A stretch of 64,000 nt of DNA from Paenibacillus protaetiae (GCF_004135365.1 NZ_CP035492.1:3833501-3897500); one strand, 5' to 3'. Positions 9,309 to 18,889 are shown, counted from the stretch's first letter. Numbers and translations are program-made. Notes: a model not told the origin generated them from the letters alone.

Positions 9309-9323
9309 TGATAATCATTCTCG
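9309..9323. promoter_or_regulatory. Fur box 1
   Basis: TGATAATCATTCTCG matches the 7-1-7 Fur inverted repeat TGATAATNATTATCA except near its right end. It lies between the two divergent promoters, just upstream of the leftward -35. Confidence 0.75.
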
Positions 9324-9330
9324 AATCCCA

Positions 9331-9359
9331 TTGACACAAGTATTCAATGCGATTATAGT
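9331..9359 (+). promoter_or_regulatory. Rightward promoter of the siderophore-binding protein gene
   Basis: TTGACA at 9331-9336, a 17-bp spacer, and TATAGT at 9354-9359 make a near-consensus vegetative promoter. Transcription should start near 9366, just before Fur box 2. Confidence 0.8.
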
Positions 9360-9372
9360 GATTGAGTACTTG

Positions 9373-9387
9373 TGATAATCATTCTCA
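9373..9387. promoter_or_regulatory. Fur box 2
   Basis: TGATAATCATTCTCA is a one-mismatch Fur 7-1-7 repeat placed directly downstream of the rightward promoter's start point. That is a classic position for iron-dependent repression. Confidence 0.8.
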
Positions 9388-9411
9388 AATTACATACAGG
9401 GGGAAAATGAA

Positions 9412-10416
9412 ATGAAAGCAACTACAAACAAATCCCGCCGGTTTACATGGTGGGGAGCTTTAGTATTGGCGCTTGTTCTTGTCATTACCGGCTGCGGCAA
9501 TAACGGCGGCGTTTCGGCCGGAACAGCTTCTCCGGCTGCCGATAATTCGGGAGCGGATGCATCGGCCGTGCGTACGGTTAAACATGCGATGGGCGAGACT
9601 GAAATTAAAGGAACACCTCAAAGAATTGTCGTGTTGACGAATGAAGGAACCGAAGCGCTGCTGGCGCTTGGCATCAAGCCGGTTGGCGCGGTTCGTTCCT
9701 TTACTGGCGATCCTTGGTATCCGCATATTAAAGATCAGATGGAAGGCGTTACGGTAGTGGGCGAGGAAAGCCAGCCCAATATCGAGCTTATCGCGGGCCT
9801 TCATCCGGATTTAATTATCGGCAACAAAATGCGCCAGGAAAAAGTATACGATCAGCTTAAGGCGATTGCGCCGACTGTAATGGCGGAGACGCTGCGCGGC
9901 GACTGGAAAGTGAACTTCAAGCTGTATGCGGAAGCGGCCGGCAAGCAGGAGGAAGGCGACAAGCTGCTGAAGGCGTTCGACGACCGCATTGCAGATTTTA
10001 AAACGAAAGCCGGCGACAAGCTGAACGAAACGGTATCGGTGGTCCGCTTTATGGGCGGCAAAACACGTGTATACCATACGGATACGTTCTCGGGCGTTAT
10101 TTTCAACGAGCTGGGCATTGCCCGCAATGAGATGACGAAAAACGCCAAAGACCAGTTTATGGATGAAATTACGAAGGAACGCCTTCCGGAAGTGGATGCC
10201 GACCGCTTGTTCTACTTCACGTATGAAACGGGCGACGGCAAAGCGAGTGCGCAAGAGCAGGAATGGCTTGACGATCCGCTTTGGAAAAACTTGAATGTGG
10301 TTAAAAACGGCCATGCTTACAAAGTGGACGACGCGATCTGGAACACATCCGGCGGTTATTTGTCCGCCAATCTGATGCTGGATCAGCTGTACGGCTTCTA
10401 CGGCCTGGAAAAATAA
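9412..10416 (+). CDS. Iron-siderophore-binding lipoprotein (FecB/FhuD family)
   Basis: Extracytoplasmic receptor for a ferric siderophore feeding the divergent permease operon. The 334 residues start with a lipoprotein signal (LVLVITGCGN, Cys at 28), then a low-complexity Ala/Ser/Gly linker, then the two-lobed fold: PQRIVVLTNEGTEALLALGIKPVG, GEESQPNIELIAGLHPDLIIGNK and, in the second lobe, DRLFYFTYETGDGK and LNVVKNGHAYKVDDAIWNTSGG. The ATG at 9412 is used because an earlier ATG is followed at once by a stop. A terminator follows. Fur control is very likely from the two boxes. Confidence 0.93.
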   Translation: MKATTNKSRRFTWWGALVLALVLVITGCGNNGGVSAGTASPAADNSGADASAVRTVKHAMGETEIKGTPQRIVVLTNEGTEALLALGIKPVGAVRSFTGDPWYPHIKDQMEGVTVVGEESQPNIELIAGLHPDLIIGNKMRQEKVYDQLKAIAPTVMAETLRGDWKVNFKLYAEAAGKQEEGDKLLKAFDDRIADFKTKAGDKLNETVSVVRFMGGKTRVYHTDTFSGVIFNELGIARNEMTKNAKDQFMDEITKERLPEVDADRLFYFTYETGDGKASAQEQEWLDDPLWKNLNVVKNGHAYKVDDAIWNTSGGYLSANLMLDQLYGFYGLEK

Positions 10417-10439
10417 TAGAGATGCAGGCAACGACAAGC

Positions 10440-10476
10440 AAGGCCCCTCTGCTTCCGGAAGGAACAGAGGGGCCTT
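10440..10476 (+). terminator. Terminator of the siderophore-binding protein gene
   Basis: AAGGCCCCTCTG (10440-10451) pairs perfectly with 10465-10476, ending in TTCTTG. It is a compact hairpin 23 bp after the stop codon. Confidence 0.75.
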
Positions 10477-10663
10477 CTTGCATTGGTTTGGCGCCGTACG
10501 CTGTCCGGGCTGCCTGTGGGGGCTGCGGGCAGCCGAAGCCAGTAGAGTTTTCCCTCTCCTCCGGCTTGCTTGGCGCGCAAACAAAATTTATAGTGTTAAA
10601 AAGAAGTATCCGGCGGATGAACAAAGCGATACAACGCAGCGATCTGGAAGGGGGAGAAGCAAT

Positions 10664-11563
10664 ATGGCCATTCATATCGGACTAGCGGGCTGGGGAGACC
10701 ATGACCGGCTGTATGCGCCGGAATTGAAGGCAAAGGACAAGCTGAGAGCTTATGCGGACCATTTCCCGCTGGTAGAGGTGGACAGCAGCTTTTATGCGAT
10801 TCAGCCGAAGGAGCGTTTTGCCAAATGGGCGGAGGAGACGCCGCCGTCTCTTCAATTTGTAGTAAAAGCGTTCCAAGGGATGACCGGGCACCAGCGCGGG
10901 GCTGCTGCAGCCCGCGCGGCGGACCCTGCGCCGATGTTTGCGGCGTTCCGCGAGTCGCTGGAGCCGCTCTGCGAAGCGGGACGCCTGAAGGCGGCATTGT
11001 TCCAATACCCGCCTTGGTTTGACTGTACGCGCGAGCATGTCCGGCTGCTGCGGGACACGAAGCGGCGCATGGAGGGCATCCCCTGCGCGCTGGAGTTTCG
11101 GCACCAAAGCTGGTTTGTGCCGGAATACCGGGACAAAACGCTCGCTTTTATGGAAAGCGAGGGCTGGATTCACAGTGTATGCGATGAGCCGCAGGCGGGA
11201 GCGGGTTCGGTTCCAACCGTCCTGCATGCGACGGATACAGCGATGACGCTGGTGCGGCTGCACGGGCGCAACACGGGAGGCTGGAACCAGGGAGGCGCGG
11301 CCAATTGGCGCGACGTCAGGTATTTGTACCGCTACAGCGCAAACGAGCTGGAAGAATGGATGGGTATGCTGGCTCAGCTAGAGCGGCAAAGCGCGGACGT
11401 TTGCGTTATATTTAACAATAACTCCGGAGGGGATGCTGCGGACAATGCGAAGCAGATGATGGCAATGCTTGGGCAGCGGCGTCCGGACGGCGGCGATCCG
11501 CTTGAGCCGAAGCCCATGCCGTTGCAGCCGCAGGCGGAGCAGCTGGATTTGTTTGGTGGCTAG
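10664..11563 (+). CDS. DUF72 family protein (YunF type)
   Basis: A 299-residue protein of the DUF72 family, a TIM-barrel-like fold of unproven activity. Typical features are the N-terminal IGLAGWGDHDRLY, FPLVEVDSSFYAIQPKERFAKWAEETPPSLQFVVKAF, the FQYPPWF segment and LRLHGRN near residue 200, plus VIFNNNSGGDAADNAKQM near the C-terminus. The start at 10664 has GGAAGGGGGAG directly upstream. The frame is open further back, but that extension overlaps the preceding terminator and lacks a ribosome site. It is a single gene between two hairpins. Function is not known. Confidence 0.88.
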   Translation: MAIHIGLAGWGDHDRLYAPELKAKDKLRAYADHFPLVEVDSSFYAIQPKERFAKWAEETPPSLQFVVKAFQGMTGHQRGAAAARAADPAPMFAAFRESLEPLCEAGRLKAALFQYPPWFDCTREHVRLLRDTKRRMEGIPCALEFRHQSWFVPEYRDKTLAFMESEGWIHSVCDEPQAGAGSVPTVLHATDTAMTLVRLHGRNTGGWNQGGAANWRDVRYLYRYSANELEEWMGMLAQLERQSADVCVIFNNNSGGDAADNAKQMMAMLGQRRPDGGDPLEPKPMPLQPQAEQLDLFGG

Positions 11564-11579
11564 CAGCCCCTTAAACAGC

Positions 11580-11624
11580 GCAGCCCCTTGCTGCCATGGT
11601 AGAGTCATGGCAGCAAGGGGCTGC
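11580..11624. terminator. Terminator after the DUF72 gene
   Basis: GCAGCCCCTTGCTGCCATG (11580-11598) pairs with 11606-11624 as a 19-bp perfect stem, followed by TTTTATTTT. It can also stop leftward transcription from the next gene. Confidence 0.85.
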
Positions 11625-11648
11625 TTTTATTTTGGATGAGGCACGGGC

Positions 11649-11885
11649 TTACGCCTGTAAAATGCTATTCCCTTTTGCTGCAGACGGAAGCAGCGAGTAC
11701 ACATTTTGCAGCCAAGAAATTTTCGGGCTGATTTTAAACGTAGAGCCTTGGAACGTGCACCGGTCATAGTTGAAGTTAAGCGATGTGATCACAATCGTGC
11801 AATTCGTAAACGAGCAGCCGATATAGTGGGTGCCGTCGAAATGAACCGTAGTGTTTTCAAATTGCTGGTTCAATACATAATCCAT
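11649..11885 (-). CDS. Small protein with pentapeptide-like pattern
   Basis: A 78-residue product starting at MDYVLNQQ, chosen because AGGAGG lies nine bases upstream; the frame continues upstream without a ribosome site. The centre (FENTTVHFDGTHYIGCSFTNCTIVITSLNFNYDRCTF) repeats a polar-polar-hydrophobic pattern with F or C every five residues, as in pentapeptide-repeat beta-helices, but is only two to three coils long. There is no signal peptide. It is a lone gene ending beside the DUF72 terminator. Role unknown; the repeat assignment is an inference from pattern only. Confidence 0.6.
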   Translation of the reverse strand: MDYVLNQQFENTTVHFDGTHYIGCSFTNCTIVITSLNFNYDRCTFQGSTFKISPKISWLQNVYSLLPSAAKGNSILQA

Positions 11886-12132
11886 AAACTGATTCCTCCT
11901 GTCCTGTTTTTTTAAAATACCCAACATGGCGGTTTTTGAAACGTTTTGGTGAGAAATGTATAAATATTCTGACAATTGTAATTTGAACATATACAGCAGC
12001 TGTCAAGGCGATAGCATGGATTAAAAAAGAGAGCAGCTTGGTCCGCGTAGTAATGGATAATTAATACTATACTAAATTACTAGGGATTAACGCAACGAAA
12101 ATTAGCGTGGTAATTTCCGTAAGGCGGTTTGC

Positions 12133-12158
12133 GGGTTAAAGGGTTAAAGGGTTAAAGG
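12133..12158. repeat. Three tandem copies of GGGTTAAA
   Basis: The eight-base unit repeats perfectly at 12133, 12141 and 12149, ending in GG. It lies in the 410-bp gap between the small pentapeptide-like gene and the aconitase terminator, which otherwise shows nothing recognisable. It is a short array prone to slippage. Confidence 0.8.
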
Positions 12159-12226
12159 CCGCAAAGCAGAGGGAGAGGCGGAGTTTGCGCAGGAGGCTGC
12201 CCAATTCCGCTCAACTTGCAAACGAA

Positions 12227-12259
12227 AAGCCCCCGGCACTTCAAAGTGCCGGGGGGCTT
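12227..12259 (-). terminator. Terminator of the aconitase gene
   Basis: A 15-bp GC-rich stem (12227-12241 with 12244-12259, one bulged G) is followed on the minus strand by TTTT. It begins about 35 bp after the acnA stop. Confidence 0.8.
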
Positions 12260-12294
12260 GCATTAATCCGCTTGCGGTCAAGCGGGCATGCTGC

Positions 12295-15003
12295 TTACGC
12301 TTGAATCATTTGACGAAGAACCGTTTGCAGGATGCCGCCGTTGCGGTAGTAGTCTACATCGACGAGGGAGTCCAGGCGAACGATAACGTTGAATTCCAGC
12401 TGGCTGCCGTCTTCGCGTGTAGCGATAACGGATACTTTGTCGCCAGGCTGAACTTCGTTGTTCAGGCCAACGATATCAAACGTTTCGCGGCCGGTAAGCC
12501 CAAGAGCGGCCCAGCCTTGGCCTTCCAGGAATTGAAGCGGAAGCACGCCCATGCCTACCAGGTTGGAGCGGTGAATCCGTTCGAAGCTTTCCGCGATAAC
12601 GGCTTTGACGCCAAGCAGGAATGTGCCTTTAGCCGCCCAGTCGCGCGAGCTGCCTGTGCCGTATTCTTTACCGCCGATTACAACCAGATTTGTGCCGTCA
12701 GCTTGATATTTCATCGACGTTTCGTATACGGACAACACTTCGTTGGTTGGCAGGTAAGTGGACCAGCTGCCTTCCGTACCTGGCGCAACATGGTTGCGGA
12801 TACGGATGTTAGCGAACGTACCGCGTACCATTACTTCATGATGACCGCGGCGGGAGCCGTAAGAGTTGAAGTCTTTGCGCTCTACGCCATGCTCGATCAA
12901 ATATTTGCCGCCAGGAGCGTCCGGACGGATGCTGCCTGCAGGGGAGATATGGTCCGTCGTAACGGAATCGCCGAGCAGGAGCAGCGTTCTAGCCGCTTTA
13001 ATGTCTTCAACGTCGCGGATGCCGTCAGCGAGCTTGTCGAAGAATGGCGGGTTCGCGATATAAGTGGAAGCCGGGTCCCATTCGTACAGTTCGCCTTCCG
13101 GCACAGGGATCGCATTCCAGCGTTCGTTTTGCGTATATACATTTTCGTATTTGGCGCGGAACATATCCGGTGTCAGCGAAGCGCCGATCGCATCGTTGAT
13201 TTCTTGCGATGTTGGCCAAATATCTTTCAGGAATACCGGTTCGCCTTGCGGATCGTAGCCGATCGGCTCTTTAGCAAAGTCGATATTAACGGTTCCGGCC
13301 AGCGCGTAAGCGACTACGAGCGGCGGCGAAGCCAGATAGTTGGCTTTGATTTGCGCATGGATACGGCCTTCAAAGTTACGGTTGCCGGACAATACGGCAG
13401 CAACCGTCATGTCGTTGTCGGCAATCGCTTGGCTTACTTCGTCCGGAAGCGGGCCGGAGTTGCCGATGCAAGTCGCGCAGCCGTAACCTGCCACGTGGAA
13501 CCCGATAGCTTCAAGCGATTCCATGAGGCCTGCTTTTTTCAAATATTCCGTAACGACCAGGGAACCTGGCGTCAGCGAGCTTTTTACATATTCCGGCTTT
13601 ACAAGGCCGCGTGCAACGGCTTTTTGCGCAACGAGACCGGCGCCAACCATAACGCTAGGGTTGGAGGTGTTCGTGCAGCTTGTAATGGCGGCAAGCACAA
13701 CAGCGCCGTCTTTCATTCGGCTTACTTTGCCGTTGTTATGGCGGACTTCAACTTCTTGTTCAAGCTTGCTGTCCGTCAGGCCGTAGCCGCCTTTGTCGAT
13801 CGGCAGGCGGGCTGTCGTGTTCCACGTTTCTTTCATGGCCGTCAGCTCGATGCGGTCTTGCGGGCGTTTAGGGCCGGCAAGGCTTGGTACGATGGTCGAC
13901 AAATCCAGCTCCAGCACATCTGTAAAGGTAGGGTCCGGCGTGCTGTCCGTGCGGAACATGCCTTGTGCTTTGTAATACGCTTCGACCAGTGCGATTTGCT
14001 CTTCCGTACGGCCGGTTTGGCGAAGGAATTCAAGCGTAGTCGAATCGACAGGGAAGAAGCCGATCGTTGCGCCGTATTCCGGAGCCATGTTGGCAACCGT
14101 TGCACGGTCAGGCAAGCTGATGTTCGACAGGCCGGAGCCGAAGAACTCTACGAATTTGCCTACAACGCCTCTTTTGCGGAGCATTTGGGTAACGGTCAGA
14201 GCAAGGTCGGTCGCCGTAGCGCCTTCCGCCAGCTTGCCCGTCAGCTTGAAGCCGATAACTTCAGGCGTTACAAAATAAAGCGGCTGGCCCAGCATGCCGG
14301 CTTCCGCCTCGATGCCGCCAACGCCCCAGCCAACGATGCCAAGACCGTTGATCATTGTCGTATGGGAGTCGGTGCCGACAAGGGAATCCGGGAATACGTA
14401 AGTTTCGCCGTCGATCACTTTCGTAGCGGCAACCGAAGCCAGGTACTCCAGATTGACTTGGTGAACGATACCGGTATCCGGCGGTACAGCGCGGAAGTTG
14501 TCAAATGCCGTTTGCGCCCAGCGGAAGAAGCGGTAGCGTTCCGCATTGCGTTCAAACTCGATGCGCTGATTGATTTCAAGCGCGTCAGGCGAGCCGAAAG
14601 CATCGACCATGACGGAGTGGTCGATAACAAGGTCAACCGGTACAAGCGGATTGATTTTTTTCGGATCTCCGCCTGCTTTTTTTACCGTCTCGCGCATCGC
14701 TGCAAGGTCAACGACAACCGGAACGCCGGTCAAGTCCTGCAGGACGATACGGGAAGGAATAAAAGGAACTTCTTTGTCTTCGCGTTTTTCAGCCCATTCA
14801 GCGAGCTGTTTCACATGTTCTTTTGTAATGGCACGGCCGTCAAATTGGCGGACGGCGCCTTCGAGCAGCACTTTAATGGAGAAAGGCAGCTTCGATACGT
14901 TGCTGATGCCTTGTTTCTCAAGCTCTTGAAGGCTGTAGTAGTTGTACGTTTTGCCTCCGACCTCCAGCTGTGTGCGGGCGGAGTACTGGTTTTGCGTAGC
15001 CAC
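12295..15003 (-). CDS. acnA: Aconitate hydratase AcnA (CitB)
   Basis: TCA-cycle enzyme interconverting citrate and isocitrate through a [4Fe-4S] cluster. The 902-residue protein has the full aconitase A layout: N-terminal [53 protein letters not shown], the cluster cysteines in [15 protein letters not shown] and [12 protein letters not shown], and the swivelling C-terminal domain with [24 protein letters not shown] and [12 protein letters not shown]. The start is GTG with AAGGGGG eleven bases upstream. Members of this family also bind mRNA as iron regulators when the cluster is lost. Upstream are a -10 box, a 17-bp inverted repeat and a weak cre-like match (two mismatches, 15184-15197). Confidence 0.97.
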   Translation of the reverse strand: MATQNQYSARTQLEVGGKTYNYYSLQELEKQGISNVSKLPFSIKVLLEGAVRQFDGRAITKEHVKQLAEWAEKREDKEVPFIPSRIVLQDLTGVPVVVDLAAMRETVKKAGGDPKKINPLVPVDLVIDHSVMVDAFGSPDALEINQRIEFERNAERYRFFRWAQTAFDNFRAVPPDTGIVHQVNLEYLASVAATKVIDGETYVFPDSLVGTDSHTTMINGLGIVGWGVGGIEAEAGMLGQPLYFVTPEVIGFKLTGKLAEGATATDLALTVTQMLRKRGVVGKFVEFFGSGLSNISLPDRATVANMAPEYGATIGFFPVDSTTLEFLRQTGRTEEQIALVEAYYKAQGMFRTDSTPDPTFTDVLELDLSTIVPSLAGPKRPQDRIELTAMKETWNTTARLPIDKGGYGLTDSKLEQEVEVRHNNGKVSRMKDGAVVLAAITSCTNTSNPSVMVGAGLVAQKAVARGLVKPEYVKSSLTPGSLVVTEYLKKAGLMESLEAIGFHVAGYGCATCIGNSGPLPDEVSQAIADNDMTVAAVLSGNRNFEGRIHAQIKANYLASPPLVVAYALAGTVNIDFAKEPIGYDPQGEPVFLKDIWPTSQEINDAIGASLTPDMFRAKYENVYTQNERWNAIPVPEGELYEWDPASTYIANPPFFDKLADGIRDVEDIKAARTLLLLGDSVTTDHISPAGSIRPDAPGGKYLIEHGVERKDFNSYGSRRGHHEVMVRGTFANIRIRNHVAPGTEGSWSTYLPTNEVLSVYETSMKYQADGTNLVVIGGKEYGTGSSRDWAAKGTFLLGVKAVIAESFERIHRSNLVGMGVLPLQFLEGQGWAALGLTGRETFDIVGLNNEVQPGDKVSVIATREDGSQLEFNVIVRLDSLVDVDYYRNGGILQTVLRQMIQA

Positions 15004-15076
15004 TGTAATAATGCCCCCTTGCGTTGATAGGAATTGGATAATGAATCGAATAGATGTTGGATTGGCTTCACATAGT

Positions 15077-15093
15077 GTTTCATTGTATGAAAC
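15077..15093. promoter_or_regulatory. Inverted repeat in the acnA leader (candidate operator)
   Basis: GTTTCATTGTATGAAAC is a perfect 7-3-7 palindrome. It sits about 20-36 bases downstream of the predicted acnA start point, a usual place for a repressor operator. It does not resemble the CcpC box ATAA-N-TTAT, so the binding factor is not identified. Confidence 0.5.
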
Positions 15094-15119
15094 CTCGTTC
15101 CAAAATCGTTCATGTATTT

Positions 15120-15143
15120 ATTATAACCTCTTCCATTCCTGTT
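15120..15143 (-). promoter_or_regulatory. Putative acnA promoter
   Basis: The minus strand shows TATAAT at 15120-15125 with a weak -35 (TTTACG) 18 bp upstream. This gives a leader of about 110 bases before the GTG start. Confidence 0.45.
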
Positions 15144-15220
15144 CGTAAAGGGATAAGAAGCGTTTGCAAGCGGAAATATGCCGGGAAAGCGCTTGTTTCA
15201 TCAGTGGAATTGTCAGTCAA

Positions 15221-15249
15221 TTTACAACCGGGACTGAACCTATTAGACT
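15221..15249 (+). promoter_or_regulatory. Putative promoter of the first LtaS-family gene
   Basis: TTTACA at 15221-15226 and TAGACT at 15244-15249 are separated by 17 bp, about 80 bp upstream of the ATG. The match is moderate. The rest of the acnA/ltaS gap holds no other recognised element. Confidence 0.35.
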
Positions 15250-15330
15250 TCTAAATAGAAGGAGTTTAATGCAACGGGGCAGACACCAGGATGCCATCAT
15301 AATTCAGAATCAAAATGGAGATGATTGCAA

Positions 15331-17214
15331 ATGCGGAATGTGCAGTGGAGCGACACATCGCGCAGGCCAACGTGGAAAGACAGGCCATTTATTCTGTTCA
15401 CGGTTATTATGCTGCTGAAGCTGGCGCTTGTATGGGGAGTGGTGTTCCGGGCGGACGGCTCAAGCATCTGGATGATGCTGGGGACGGGACTTGCCTCTAC
15501 CTGGGTCGTGTTCAGTTTGGTAGAGATGGTTTTATATAAGAAGAAACTTGGCGCTTATTTATTTTTTGACTTGATCTTTACGATCATTTATTTCGCCGTC
15601 ATTATGTACTACAAGTATTTTGGCGTCATTGTCACTTATCATGAGCTGCGGCAGGTCAATCAGGTTTCCGAAGTGAACAACAGCGTTATTTCGCTGATGG
15701 ATCCTTATTATCTCCTTATTTTTATTGATATCGTTGCACTCGTGATCGGATTAATCGCAAGCAAAAGGCTGCGTGCGTGGGGCAGAAGCTTGGCCGTTCG
15801 CGGGCGCACATCCGGTTATGCCGCCGGGTTTATCGTCATGGCGGCGGTATGCGCATTTTGCATTTGGCCAAACCGCGCCATTATGAACGAATTTAAGCAA
15901 GCGGAAGGCATGGGGCTGCTGAACTATCAGGCTTATGTCGCGTTTGCTGCGGATAAAACGGCGGATGTTGATCCAAGCACGATCAACCAGGACGCCATTA
16001 ACAGCCTGAAAGGAATTACGCCGCCGGCTGCGCCGCAATACTGGCAGGCTGAACAAGGCAAAAACTTGATCATTATCCAGCTTGAAGCGTTCCAGAACTT
16101 CCTGATTGATTTGAAGATCGACGGGCAGGAAGTAACGCCAAATATGAATAAGCTGGCGCATGAGCATTTTTATTTCCCTAACTTCTATCAGCAAGTTGGA
16201 CAAGGCAACACGGCGGATGCCGAATATGTCGTGAATACGTCGCTTGTCGTTCCGCCAAATGGCGCAGCATCCGAAGTTTATGCCAACAAAGAGCTGCCAA
16301 GCATGCCGAAGCGGCTGACGGAGGCGGGTTACCAGACGGCATCGTTCCATACGAACAATATCAAGTTCTGGAACCGTGCCGAGTTGTATAAGGCGCTTGG
16401 ATGGGGCACTTATTACGACGATCATTTCTTTGGCAAAGACGATCCGGTTGCGTTTGGCTCTTCCGATGAGGTGCTGTATGCCAAAACGTCGGCGGAGCTG
16501 GCTAATCTGCAAAAGAACGGGCCGTTTTACGCCCAGCTTATTTCGATGTCCGGCCATCATCCGTTTAATATTCCGGCCCGCAAATATAAAATGCAGCTGC
16601 CGAAACGGTACGAGGGCACGCTTGTCGGCGATTACATCCGTGCGCAGAACTATGCCGATTACGCGCTTGGCCAGTTTATCGACGAGCTGAAAGCAAACGG
16701 TCTGTGGGATAACAGCGTCATCGTCCTTTACGGCGATCACCAAGGTTTGCCGGTATATTCTCTGGATAAAAAGGAAAAAGCGCTTATGAAAGAAATTTAC
16801 GGACGGGATTACGAGGTGCCGGATATGATGAATATTCCGCTGATTATCTCCGCTCCGGGGATTGCGCCGCAAGTGGTGCAGCAAACCGGCGCGCAATCGG
16901 ATATTTTCCCGACCGTATCCAATTTGCTGGGCGTTTCGCTGGATAATCAAATTCACTTTGGCCAGGATCTGCTGAATACAACAAGCAATCTGATGCCGGA
17001 ACGATATTATTTGCCGACCGGTTCGTTTATTTCGAACAAAGGTACGTATGTGCCGGGCGAATCGTTTGCCGACGGTACGCTTTATCCGTTTGGCGGCGGC
17101 AAGCTGGCGAATAAAGACGTGACGGAAGACGAATACAACCGGGTGCATCAGCTTGTTAGCATGGCAGACCGTTATGTTGCCGATCTTCCGGACCGGAAAA
17201 ATGAAAAGAAATAA
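15331..17214 (+). CDS. LTA synthase family protein (membrane sulfatase fold)
   Basis: Polytopic membrane enzyme expected to transfer glycerol-phosphate from phosphatidylglycerol onto lipoteichoic acid outside the cell. The 627-residue protein has about five N-terminal membrane spans (to about residue 200), then an extracellular alkaline-phosphatase-like domain: LIIIQLEAFQNF (metal-binding Glu), GQGNTADAEY (nucleophile Thr), SFHTNNIKFWNR, MSGHHPFNIP and VLYGDHQGLP (metal-binding Asp-His). The ATG at 15331 has GGAG ten bases upstream. A second paralogue lies at 27.9 kb. It could be the polymerase itself or the primase-like paralogue; the sequence does not settle which. Confidence 0.9.
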   Translation: MRNVQWSDTSRRPTWKDRPFILFTVIMLLKLALVWGVVFRADGSSIWMMLGTGLASTWVVFSLVEMVLYKKKLGAYLFFDLIFTIIYFAVIMYYKYFGVIVTYHELRQVNQVSEVNNSVISLMDPYYLLIFIDIVALVIGLIASKRLRAWGRSLAVRGRTSGYAAGFIVMAAVCAFCIWPNRAIMNEFKQAEGMGLLNYQAYVAFAADKTADVDPSTINQDAINSLKGITPPAAPQYWQAEQGKNLIIIQLEAFQNFLIDLKIDGQEVTPNMNKLAHEHFYFPNFYQQVGQGNTADAEYVVNTSLVVPPNGAASEVYANKELPSMPKRLTEAGYQTASFHTNNIKFWNRAELYKALGWGTYYDDHFFGKDDPVAFGSSDEVLYAKTSAELANLQKNGPFYAQLISMSGHHPFNIPARKYKMQLPKRYEGTLVGDYIRAQNYADYALGQFIDELKANGLWDNSVIVLYGDHQGLPVYSLDKKEKALMKEIYGRDYEVPDMMNIPLIISAPGIAPQVVQQTGAQSDIFPTVSNLLGVSLDNQIHFGQDLLNTTSNLMPERYYLPTGSFISNKGTYVPGESFADGTLYPFGGGKLANKDVTEDEYNRVHQLVSMADRYVADLPDRKNEKK

Positions 17215-17230
17215 AGGTTTATAGCTGACA

Positions 17231-17287
17231 AAACAGCAGGCTTGAGACGGATCGTATTTCGATCTATCTCAAGCCTGCTGTTTTTTT
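17231..17287 (+). terminator. Terminator after the first LtaS-family gene
   Basis: AAACAGCAGGCTTGAGA (17231-17247) pairs perfectly with 17267-17283, followed by a run of seven T. It is a textbook factor-independent terminator. Confidence 0.92.
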
Positions 17288-17396
17288 GCTAATGATTTGA
17301 CAAAGAAGCCTCTTCTCCGAATAGAGGAAACGATAATGGGGAAAATATCCTTGTTCACCATGCATACCCATTCAGCGGGAAGAGGAGGATCTGGCC

Positions 17397-18883
17397 ATGA
17401 TAGAGCAGTCAGGCAACGGGCAGGCAGCAGGCAAGAAAACGGCCAGCTTGGAAGAGTCTTTGCGCTGCATTCAGCAGCGTTTTACCGTGACGCCTGATCT
17501 GATCGTTCGAAGGCTGGTTATTAAACAAACGGGCGAACAGGCTGCTCTTATTTATTTTGAACACTTGACTGACCGGATGTCGCTGAACCGTGATGTGCTG
17601 CAGCCGCTTCAGTTCGAGGACGGCAGCCCGACCGGCGATTTTTTAATGGCGATCGGCAGCATTCGGACGAGTTCGGATTGGGCTGAACTGCTGCAAACAT
17701 TAATGACCGGTTACAGCCTGCTGTTTGTTGAGGGGCGAATTCAGGCGTATATGCTGGATACGAAAGGCTGGCCGCAGCGGGCGATTGAAGACCCGTCGAT
17801 GGAACCGTCGCTGAAAGGCGCCCACCAAGGTTTTGTTGAAACCGGCGGGCAGAACATTGCCATGATCCGCAGATATTTGCCCAGCGACAAGCTTAAAATG
17901 AAACAGTTTATGATTGGCGAGCGGGGGCAAACCAAAGTATCTCTATTATATATGGAGGACGTGACCAATTCGGATCTGGTCGCCAGGATGGAAGAGCGGT
18001 TAACGTCCATCGAGGTAGATGCCATTATTAATACGGGGAATTGGCCGAGCTTATTGAAGATCAGCCGTTTGCACTGCTGCCGCAAATCATGACAACAGAA
18101 CGGCCCGATACGGCTGCCTCCCAAATTTTGCAGGGCCGGTGCGTAGTTGTGGTCGACCGCTCGCCAAGCGTCATTGTGGCGCCGGCCAGCTTTATGTCGT
18201 TTTTTCAGACGGTAGACGATTACAGCACGCGCTGGTCGATTGCGACCTTTTTGCGCCTGCTTCGCATGTTTGCTTTTTTTTCAGCTATTTTTTTGCCGGG
18301 ATTTTATATTGCCGTGATCTCCTTTCATTTCGAGGTTATCCCGATCAAGCTGCTGTTTACGCTCGGCGAATCCCGCGCTAAAGTGCCTTTTCCTCCTTTT
18401 TTGGAAGCCATCGCGATGGAAATTACGCTGGAAATGCTGCGCGAGGCAGGCGTTCGCCTGCCGGCGCCGATTGGGCAAACCGTCGGTATCGTGGGCGGTA
18501 TCGTCATTGGGCAAGCTGTTGTGCAGGCCGGCCTGATCAGCAATATTATGGTTATTGTCGTTGCATTTACAGCGATTTCTTCGTTTATTATGACCAATGC
18601 GGATATGATGGCCGCCGTGCGGCTGCAGCGCTTTATCGTCATGGTGCTTGCAAGCTGGTTTGGATTTATCGGGCTGGTCATCGGGCTGATGCTTCTTATT
18701 GGAAGGATCGTCTCGCTGCAAACATTGGGAATGTCTTACGGCGTGCCGATAGCGCCGTTCCGCTTGTCCGATATGAAGGATTCAATTATCAGGCTGCCCC
18801 TCTGGCTGATGAACAAAAGACCCGTTGGAACAAGGCCAAAACAGAAGGATCGGCAAGGCCGAAACCGGGAATGGAAGGAGTAA
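17397..18883 (+). pseudogene. Spore germinant receptor subunit A (GerA family), frameshifted
   Basis: Inner-spore-membrane subunit of a nutrient germinant receptor. The first frame (17397-18092) gives the N-terminal hydrophilic domain (SLEESLRCIQQRFTVTPDLIVRR through LTSIEVDAIINTG). The second frame (18041-18883) gives AELIEDQPFALLPQIMTTERPD, the membrane domain (LPGFYIAVISFHFEVIPIKLL, IGQTVGIVGGIVIGQAVVQAGL) and a basic tail. Restoring one G in the G run at 18035-18038 (ACG GGG GAA TTG GCC GAG) joins them into one protein of about 495 residues, normal for GerAA. Start: ATG with GGAGG upstream. First gene of gerA-gerB-gerC. It is either a real null mutation or a homopolymer sequencing error. 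Confidence 0.9.
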
Positions 18884-18889
18884 CAGAGA

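Noticed and set aside
12301..15027. 908-residue open frame opposite acnA
   Set aside because: Composition is that of an antisense shadow (rich in Arg, Phe, Cys, Val), with no ribosome site or motif. The aconitase on the other strand is complete and unmistakable.
15184..15197. cre-like site GGAAAGCGCTTGTT upstream of acnA
   Set aside because: Two mismatches to the cre consensus and about 70 bp upstream of the predicted start; mentioned with acnA but not called as a feature.
17300..17396. Forespore-type (sigma G) promoter for the gerA operon
   Set aside because: Several -35-like and -10-like words are present but none with the right spacing.
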